From positions 1 to 20,219 of the forward strand of contig QHYF01000029.1 in assembly GCA_003224075.1 (NCBI GenBank): a DNA stretch of 20,219 bases, written 5' to 3'. Below, piece after piece: positions 15,141-20,219 of the stretch (the first letter of the stretch is position 1; every line of letters begins with the position of its first letter). The position numbers and the translations under genes were made by a program. Under the pieces are notes generated by a model, which made no database searches, was not told the DNA's origin, and saw only the letters and a list, made by a program, of their open reading frames with translations. This DNA comes from Acidobacteriota bacterium. Lineage in GTDB: Bacteria > Acidobacteriota > Terriglobia > Acidiferrales > UBA7541.

Positions 15141-15144
15141 CTCC
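15141..15144 (-). promoter_or_regulatory. Ribosome binding site supporting the TTG start of tetR
   Basis: On the - strand GGAG at 15144-15141 is followed by seven bases and TTG at 15133-15131. No such signal precedes the upstream in-frame ATG or GTG codons, which overlap the promoter. Confidence 0.5.
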
Positions 15145-15187
15145 AGAGTGTGCATGATGCGCGGCCGCCAGGGTGCAACCTCATTAC

Positions 15188-15216
15188 AGTTAACACCTCG
15201 GCCCGCCCGGTGTCAA
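15188..15216 (-). promoter_or_regulatory. Candidate sigma-70 promoter of tetR-hcrCAB
   Basis: Read on the - strand, a perfect -35 box TTGACA (15216-15211) is followed by 17 bases and TTAACT (15193-15188) as a weaker -10. Transcription would start near 15180, giving a leader of about 47 bases to the TTG start. The palindromic sites lie directly upstream. Confidence 0.5.
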
Positions 15217-15220
15217 GAAA

Positions 15221-15257
15221 TTCTGAACCGTGGTTCAGAAAGAGAACGGCTGTTCAG
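15221..15257 (-). promoter_or_regulatory. Two tandem palindromic operator sites (GAAC-N4-GTTC)
   Basis: Site 1 (15221-15240) is a perfect 9-base inverted repeat, TTCTGAACC and GGTTCAGAA around GT. Site 2 (about 15242-15257) repeats the core GAAC-N4-GTTC (15244-15247 and 15252-15255) with weaker flanks. Centres are 19 bases apart, close to two helical turns, so two dimers could bind the same face. The symmetry and size suit a TetR dimer, and the neighbouring tetR is the obvious candidate. Both sites lie just upstream of the -35 box rather than over the promoter core. Confidence 0.6.
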
Positions 15258-15335
15258 ATTCCGCGAACATTGATGTCAAACCTGCATCACGGGGCATCTT
15301 GCTCGGAGATTGTATGGGTGGAGAAAACGGCTTGA

Positions 15336-15611
15336 TTAGGACTGATTTTCGCAAGTTTGCTGGAGGCGCCGGAAGCGCCGGGCCTTCAGCTCAAAATGCG
15401 CGAGCGCCCCCCGCTTTCGCCACGGTGCCTGTCGGCCGCAAAGCGCGTGGCAAATCGCTTGTTCGACTTGCGTTCGCACGTGCTTGACATCATTATCGGA
15501 AGCGACTTCGATTTGCACTTCGAGGTGGTCCATTTCATCCAGAGTTGTCAGCGTTATCTGAAACTCATCGACTCTTCCAAACTGGCGATCACCGCCGTTT
15601 GAAAATGGATT
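15336..15611 (-). pseudogene. C-terminal remnant of a phenylacetate-CoA-ligase-type (PaaK-like) enzyme
   Basis: The - strand frame from 15611 to the TAA at 15336-15338 is open for 91 codons and has no proper start. It reads FGRVDEFQITLTTLDEMD, then HLEVQIEV, a short helical stretch, and ends with GALAHFELKARRFRRL. This is the layout of the small C-terminal domain of PaaK-like CoA ligases: the GRVDEFQ hinge, a beta-strand ending in VxVEV, and a basic KARR segment near the terminus. The AMP-binding domain that should precede it is missing. The fragment begins directly after the amidohydrolase stop (TGA 15614-15612) and is in the same frame. It is probably what remains of a ligase that once belonged to this aromatic cluster. 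Family assignment is from pattern memory, not from a search. Confidence 0.6.
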
Positions 15612-16505
15612 TCAACTTGGAAAGATCCGAGCCGCATTGTCGTACAAAATCTTCCGCTTTGCGGCATCCCCAATGGGCAGCGCATTGAACTTCTCAATGT
15701 TTCCCTTGATCTCCGGCACGCCGGGTCCGGGCCAGTCCGTGCCCCACAGCACTTTGTCCGCGATATCTTCCATCCGCGGAAAGTATTCCAACAGCTTCTG
15801 CGGTGGGATGCCCGATATGTCCATATACATATTTTTGTGCCGACGGACGAGGAAGAAAGCCTCGTTCATCCACAGCGGTCTGCCTCCGTGGGCCAGAATG
15901 ACGACCAGATTCGGATAGTCGATGCAAACATCATCACAAAGCATCGGTTGCGCATGTAGATTCCGGGCCCCCGGAAATATGGAAGTTCCTGTATGAATCA
16001 TTACCGGCAAACCGTTTGCCTGGGCGCGCTCGTAGACGGCAGCCAGACCACGATTGCCATCCATATAATCATTCGGCGATAACACCTGGTGCGAAGGATG
16101 CATCTTGATGGCGCGAATCCCGAGCCTTGTGATGCGGTCCACCTCCGCGCCTGGATCAGGAACCGTCCCGGGAAGTACGCCGCCGAACGCGATCAGGCGG
16201 TCAGGCGCTGCTTTGCAGTACTTTGCGCTCCAATCATTTACTTCGGGCGTGAATCCGATTATTTGTGGCGCGACGTAATTGATCAGCCCCGCGCGCTCAA
16301 CGCCGAGACTGTCCATGAACGCAAGAAATGCTTTTGGATCGGCCGAATAGCGCTCCACGTCGGCGTAGTCCTTGCGCCCGCGTTTCATCAAATCGAGCGC
16401 TGAAGGTTTCATCATGCTGTAGGGCATGATATGAACGTGAATATCGATGATCGGTTGCACGAAGGTTCTGTCCCTGGGGGAACTTACGCCGTCACGCCCG
16501 CGCAT
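15612..16505 (-). CDS. Amidohydrolase_2 family protein (ACMSD-like metal-dependent hydrolase/decarboxylase)
   Basis: This is a TIM-barrel metal enzyme of the amidohydrolase superfamily, group 2, which includes ACMSD and resorcylate-type decarboxylases and lactone hydrolases. The 297 residues carry the metal ligands DIHVH (His23, His25), His171 (VMIHTGTS), His206 (LAHGG) and Asp257 (WGTDWPG), plus MHPSHQ at 135-140. Start ATG 16505 overlaps the boxB stop (TGATG, one base), so it is translationally coupled to boxB and likely acts in the same pathway. It is not one of the standard Box enzymes; acting on a ring-opened intermediate or a lactone side product is a guess. A broken CoA-ligase end follows its stop. 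Confidence 0.75.
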   Translation of the reverse strand: MRGRDGVSSPRDRTFVQPIIDIHVHIMPYSMMKPSALDLMKRGRKDYADVERYSADPKAFLAFMDSLGVERAGLINYVAPQIIGFTPEVNDWSAKYCKAAPDRLIAFGGVLPGTVPDPGAEVDRITRLGIRAIKMHPSHQVLSPNDYMDGNRGLAAVYERAQANGLPVMIHTGTSIFPGARNLHAQPMLCDDVCIDYPNLVVILAHGGRPLWMNEAFFLVRRHKNMYMDISGIPPQKLLEYFPRMEDIADKVLWGTDWPGPGVPEIKGNIEKFNALPIGDAAKRKILYDNAARIFPS

Positions 16506-17929
16506 CAATTGAAACGGACATATTCGAAGTCCAACGGTTGATTGTTAATTCCACGCACCGGCGGGGCGATCCAATTCGCAAATTTGCCCGGCTCGGTCAC
16601 GCGCCCGCTCATGAGGGACTGCACGTAGGCATAATCCTTCGCGCTTGGCAGCCACTGGAATTCATGTTTCCTCCAGGCTTCCTCAGTTAAAACTTCTCCC
16701 TCGGGGCTGATGAAATGACCGGTGAAGTTGCCGATTTCACGGTGGAAGCCCTTGTGCGGCAAAGTCAACCGGAATGAGATGCCCACATTATCGATTATCC
16801 GTTGCCAGCGGCCGACTCCATCAGCAATCTCATCGATGTAATCATCGCGTAAGCGTTCGTTCAAGGCCGTTAGCGCCGGCACTTTCTTGGTAACGATTTT
16901 GTCTCCAGTGACCTCGGAAACGGGATATTCGGCTTCGCTGAGCACGTGATCGTCGTCGAGCTTGGTTTCGCGGAAGCGTCCCTTGAGGCCACTCGTGAAA
17001 TAATTCGCAGCGTTGGAAGAAACGTCCGAGCCGTAGAGGTCCAGCGTGACGCTGTAGTGGAAGCTCAAGTATCTCTGAATCGTCTGGAGATCAATGACTC
17101 CCAGGGCCCGCACGTCCGACGGGTCTTCGACATTGTTTTCCTTCATCACCTCGCAAGTGCGTTGAATAATACGGGAAACGCCCGTCTCCCCGACGAACAT
17201 GTGGTGCGCTTCCTCCGTCAACATGAAGCGGCAGGTGCGTGAGAGCGGATCGAAGCCCGATTCCGCCAGGGCGCAAAGCTGGAACTTTCCGTCCCGGTCG
17301 GTAAAAAACGTAAACATATAGAACGCAAGCCAGTCCGGCGTAGGCTCGTTGAACGCGCCGAGAATGCGCGGATTATCGGTATCTCCGGAACGGCGCGCGA
17401 GCAATGCTTCAGCTTCCTCGCGGCCGTCCCGGCCGAAATAGCGGTGCAGCAAGTAAACCATTGCCCACAAGTGACGCCCTTCTTCCACGTTCACCTGAAA
17501 AATGTTCCGCAGATCGTACAAGGAAGGACACGACATGCCCAGCATCTTCTGCTGTTCGACCGAAGCGGGTTCCGTATCGCCCTGCGTGACGATGATTCGG
17601 CGCAGGATCGAGCGATATTCACCCGGGACTTCTTGCCAGGCTGGCTGACCCTTGTGAATGCCGAAATTCACCTGGCGCTTTTCGTCGCGCGGCTGGAGGA
17701 AAATGCCCCAGCGGTATTCCGGCATTTTCACATAGTCAAACTGCGCCCAGCCGTCGGGTTCCACACTGACCGCTGTGCGCAGGTACACATCATAATTGTG
17801 ACTCTCATTCGGACCCATGTCGTACCACCAGCTCATGTACGCCGGCTGCCAATGTTCGAGCGCGCGCTGAAGGACACGGTCTCTCCCCAAATCGACGTTG
17901 TTCGGAATCTTCTCTGTGTAATTAATCAT
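16505..17929 (-). CDS. boxB: Benzoyl-CoA 2,3-epoxidase, diiron oxygenase subunit BoxB
   Basis: BoxB inserts one oxygen atom of O2 into benzoyl-CoA to make 2,3-epoxybenzoyl-CoA, using electrons from BoxA. The 474 residues match the family length. The six diiron ligands reported for Azoarcus BoxB are all found at the same numbers: Glu120 (QGDTE), Glu150 and His153 (NVEEGRH), Asp211 (TDRDGK), Glu240 and His243 (LTEEAHH). The protein is therefore probably active. GAGGAG lies about seven bases before ATG 17929. boxC ends 37 bases upstream and the amidohydrolase overlaps the stop, so the order is boxR-boxC-boxB-amidohydrolase. Its reductase partner boxA is not in the window. Confidence 0.95.
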   Translation of the reverse strand: MINYTEKIPNNVDLGRDRVLQRALEHWQPAYMSWWYDMGPNESHNYDVYLRTAVSVEPDGWAQFDYVKMPEYRWGIFLQPRDEKRQVNFGIHKGQPAWQEVPGEYRSILRRIIVTQGDTEPASVEQQKMLGMSCPSLYDLRNIFQVNVEEGRHLWAMVYLLHRYFGRDGREEAEALLARRSGDTDNPRILGAFNEPTPDWLAFYMFTFFTDRDGKFQLCALAESGFDPLSRTCRFMLTEEAHHMFVGETGVSRIIQRTCEVMKENNVEDPSDVRALGVIDLQTIQRYLSFHYSVTLDLYGSDVSSNAANYFTSGLKGRFRETKLDDDHVLSEAEYPVSEVTGDKIVTKKVPALTALNERLRDDYIDEIADGVGRWQRIIDNVGISFRLTLPHKGFHREIGNFTGHFISPEGEVLTEEAWRKHEFQWLPSAKDYAYVQSLMSGRVTEPGKFANWIAPPVRGINNQPLDFEYVRFN

Positions 17930-17966
17930 GGCGATCTCCTCAGAAGACCAGGCAGAGGCCCGTCTC

Positions 17967-19649
17967 TTAAACTCTTTCCCAGTTGAACTTCACGGGCGCG
18001 CCTGTGCCGTACACCTTGAGTGCACCACTCGCGCCAACTGCGTTCGGACGAACGAAAATCCAGTTTTGCCATGCGGAGAGGCGACCGAAGATTCGTGTCT
18101 CGAGCGTCTCTGTGCGTCCAAAGCGCAGATTCGCCTCGAGTCCAGTCAGGGCATCGGGCGATTGTGCGGCACGCGACTCGATGGCTTGGCGAATCTCGTC
18201 TTCCCAGTCCAGATCATCCGGCGCGGCCGTTACCAGTCCAGCGTCAAGGGCCTCGCGAGCCGAAAGTTTTGCCCCAATAAGACTGTGCAAGTCTTCAATT
18301 TGTGCGGCATCTCCGTAGAAACGCGTCGCCAAACGGGAGAGATGATTCACCATGGGCAGCGGCCCGAAATTCATTTTCGATAGCATCACGCTGGCGATAC
18401 TCTCGCCTTCCCGCGTGTCACGCATGTAAATGCGGTCCGCGGCCAGCGCCAATTCCAAAAGCGTCCCGGCGAAGCAGGATCCTGGCTCGACAATTGCATA
18501 GATCGACCGGGATGTGACGTCGATGCGGGCGAACGTCCGCCGGATCATGCCCAGTGTTTCGCGGACGAACCAGTTGTCGTGGTGGTTGAAAATGAAATCG
18601 TCTAACGCAAGAACGGCTTCGGGGTTTCCACTCGTTTTGAGAATCCAGAGTCCTAGATCGAGTTCGTTCGTACGCAAGGTCAGAATGGCATCATCCAACT
18701 CTCGTGCCATTTCGAGCGGCCACCAGTCCGCGCCTGCTGCCAGTACTTTTTCCAACGTGTCTTCGACGGCGGACTCCGGCGCTCGGACCGTAATCGTTGC
18801 CGTACGCGTTTCGCGATTCCATTCCACATCGACGTGTCTGTAATGCAGACCTGCTTCATCAACGGTCCGCTTCAACGGAGCTAGGTTCACGCCTTTGCCG
18901 CCGGCAGGACGATCGCTCTGCGCGGCAAGTGTGAGTGCGCGCTGTTTGACGCGCTCCGCAAACTGCTGGGGCTTGACCACGTCATCGACAAGCCGCCACT
19001 CCTTCGCTCTTTGTCCGCGAACGCCGTCCGGGTTTGTGCAGAACATGTCCGCGTGGTCCCGGCGGACTCCTCGCTTGTCCGTCACGCGCGTCAACCCGCC
19101 CGTTCCGGGTAGAACTCCAAGCAAGGGGAGTTCCGGCAGACTGACCGCGGAGGAGCGGTCGTCCACGAGAATGAGTTCATCGCAAGCCAGCGCCAGCTCA
19201 TAACCCCCTCCGGCCGTGGTCCCATTACACGCAGCAAGAAACTTCAGTCCGGAGTGTGCACTCGAGTCTTCAATCCCGTTCCGAGTTTCATTTGTAAATT
19301 TGCAGAAGTTCACTTTCCATGCATGCGAAGAAAGGCCGAGCATATAGATGTTGGCCCCGGAGCAAAATATGCGGTTCTTGGCGCTCGTGATGATGACTGA
19401 ACGAACCTCCGGATGTTCGAAGCGAATGCGCTGCAACGCGTCGTGCAGTTCGATGTCCACTCCGAGGTCATAGGAATTCAGCTTCAGCTTGTAGCGCGGG
19501 CGGATTCCACCGTCTTCGGCCACGTCCATCGTCAACATCGCCACCGGACCATCGAAGGAGAGACGCCAATGTTTGTAATGGGCAGGATCGGTTTGGAAGT
19601 TCACCGCTTCCATTTTCGCCTGGGGCTCTTGAGTTGCGACGACGTCCAC
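17967..19649 (-). CDS. boxC: 2,3-Epoxybenzoyl-CoA dihydrolase BoxC
   Basis: BoxC hydrolyses the epoxide made by BoxB and opens the ring, giving 3,4-dehydroadipyl-CoA semialdehyde and formate. The 560 residues show two crotonase-like halves. The first has the oxyanion-hole pieces FCSGANIYMLG (95-105) and CNGTTAGGGYELALACDE (141-158), then LPLLGVLPGTGGLTR (174-188). The length fits BoxC (about 550) and is twice that of simple enoyl-CoA hydratases. Translation begins at GTG 19649 with AGGAGG (19660-19655) five bases before it; the AG of this site belongs to the boxR stop codon, which ties the two genes closely. boxB follows after 37 bases. Confidence 0.93.
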   Translation of the reverse strand: MDVVATQEPQAKMEAVNFQTDPAHYKHWRLSFDGPVAMLTMDVAEDGGIRPRYKLKLNSYDLGVDIELHDALQRIRFEHPEVRSVIITSAKNRIFCSGANIYMLGLSSHAWKVNFCKFTNETRNGIEDSSAHSGLKFLAACNGTTAGGGYELALACDELILVDDRSSAVSLPELPLLGVLPGTGGLTRVTDKRGVRRDHADMFCTNPDGVRGQRAKEWRLVDDVVKPQQFAERVKQRALTLAAQSDRPAGGKGVNLAPLKRTVDEAGLHYRHVDVEWNRETRTATITVRAPESAVEDTLEKVLAAGADWWPLEMARELDDAILTLRTNELDLGLWILKTSGNPEAVLALDDFIFNHHDNWFVRETLGMIRRTFARIDVTSRSIYAIVEPGSCFAGTLLELALAADRIYMRDTREGESIASVMLSKMNFGPLPMVNHLSRLATRFYGDAAQIEDLHSLIGAKLSAREALDAGLVTAAPDDLDWEDEIRQAIESRAAQSPDALTGLEANLRFGRTETLETRIFGRLSAWQNWIFVRPNAVGASGALKVYGTGAPVKFNWERV

Positions 19650-19654
19650 GAGAT

Positions 19655-19660
19655 CCTCCT
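19655..19660 (-). promoter_or_regulatory. Ribosome binding site of boxC overlapping the boxR stop
   Basis: On the - strand the stop TAG of boxR (19661-19659) runs into AGGAGG (19660-19655), followed by five bases and GTG at 19649. This decides the GTG start of boxC and suggests coupled translation of boxR and boxC. Confidence 0.75.
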
Positions 19661-20219
19661 ACTGCAAATTCACCTGCAGCGCTGCCTTTAATTTGGAAAA
19701 GCTCTCTTCCACGGAACTGCCTGAAGTGTCGAGGTGCATGTCCGCTTTTCCATAGAGCGGCTCCCGAGCCTCGAGAATCCGCCGCAATTCTTCCATGGCC
19801 TGGCCGCTCCCCGCCATCGCTCGGAAGTCGCCCTGCGCCATCACACGCGACATGTGCTCCTCGGGCTGAGCCTTGATCCAAACCGTGTAACAGTTGGAAA
19901 GGAGATAGTCAAAAGTCTCTTTCTCCGACACCATGCCCCCTCCCACTGAAAGCACGGCCCGTTCCTGTTCATTGAGCACCTTCTCTAGTGTGCGCCTTTC
20001 GATCGCCCGATAGCCGGATTGCCCGTAGAGCGAAAAGATTTCTGCCAGAGGCATTCCTGTATCCTTTTCAATTTCGCGATCCAGCTCAATGAAGGGAATC
20101 TTGCTCTCCCCAGCAAGCTTTGAACCCAGGGTCGATTTGCCCGCTCCGCGGAGCCCGATCAGCGCGATGCGCGCCCGGCGCAATTTTTCCTCGGGACCGA
20201 AGCCCCGCATCAGACGCAA
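19659..20219 (-). CDS. boxR: BoxR, benzoyl-CoA-responsive regulator, C-terminal shikimate-kinase-like domain (5' cut by window edge)
   Basis: The frame is open to the right edge, so only the last 186 residues are seen. They form a shikimate-kinase-like domain: Walker A at GLRGAGKSTLG, IPFIELDREIE, LYGQSGYRAIERR, and SVGGGMVS. A later block (WIKAQPEEHMSRVMAQGDF, RAMAGSGQAMEELRRIL, KADMHLDTSG) is specific to BoxR-type regulators rather than to metabolic AroK. BoxR proteins carry an N-terminal XRE-type HTH, expected just outside the window, and bind benzoyl-CoA to release repression of box genes. The position nine bases upstream of boxC fits this. A plain shikimate kinase is less likely but cannot be excluded until the N-terminus is seen. 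Confidence 0.85.
   Translation of the reverse strand: MRLMRGFGPEEKLRRARIALIGLRGAGKSTLGSKLAGESKIPFIELDREIEKDTGMPLAEIFSLYGQSGYRAIERRTLEKVLNEQERAVLSVGGGMVSEKETFDYLLSNCYTVWIKAQPEEHMSRVMAQGDFRAMAGSGQAMEELRRILEAREPLYGKADMHLDTSGSSVEESFSKLKAALQVNLQ

Noticed and set aside
1..20219. CRISPR array, insertion sequence, integrase or phage genes
   Set aside because: No regularly spaced repeats, transposase motifs or terminal inverted repeats were seen on either strand.

Overview
The window looks like a chromosomal fragment of an uncultured or environmental bacterium, most likely an acidobacterium or a close relative. I infer this from moderately high GC, MacB/TolC-type export genes next to hopanoid-modification genes, and an aromatic-degradation cluster; no rRNA or other phylogenetic marker is present, so the assignment is tentative. 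Genes left of about 10.0 kb are on the + strand and genes right of it are on the - strand, so the two halves converge on a tRNA-Gln(CUG) gene at 9940-10014.

Left half (1-9731, +). The 3' end of a TPR protein is followed by a MacB-type ABC permease that has apparently lost its original N-terminus to a frameshift, a candidate terminator, a TolC-like outer-membrane efflux protein, and a group II PLP-dependent decarboxylase. Then comes a hopanoid head-group module: the B12-binding radical SAM protein HpnJ, two half-size 4-TM EamA/SMR-type proteins joined by a 1-nt stop/start overlap, and two tandem, diverged copies of the glycosyltransferase HpnI. HpnI and HpnJ are known for making bacteriohopanetetrol cyclitol ether. 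The small transporter pair resembles the ArnE/ArnF arrangement and may move a hopanoid or lipid-linked intermediate; this is inference.

Right half (10163-20219, -). Reading leftward from the right edge: the C-terminal shikimate-kinase-like part of BoxR (cut by the edge), boxC (dihydrodiol ring cleavage), boxB (benzoyl-CoA epoxidase, all six expected iron ligands present at the expected positions), a translationally coupled amidohydrolase, and a 91-codon C-terminal remnant of a phenylacetate-CoA-ligase-type enzyme. Then comes a regulatory gap with two GAAC-N4-GTTC palindromes just upstream of a TTGACA-N17-TTAACT promoter, then tetR and hcrC-hcrA-hcrB, encoding 4-hydroxybenzoyl-CoA reductase with the diagnostic extra [4Fe-4S] cysteines in HcrB. 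Directly after the hcrB stop lies a C-terminal remnant of a second TetR regulator.

How it fits together: HcrABC would reductively remove the para-hydroxyl of 4-hydroxybenzoyl-CoA to give benzoyl-CoA. BoxB (with BoxA, not in the window) would epoxidise benzoyl-CoA using O2 and BoxC would open the ring. Joining a reductase best known from anaerobes to an O2-dependent ring-opening pathway in one locus is the most interesting feature of the window. No CoA ligase, boxA, boxD or dedicated ferredoxin is visible, and the only ligase trace is a broken remnant. Two gene remnants, each abutting the stop codon of an intact gene, show that this locus has been remodelled by deletions.
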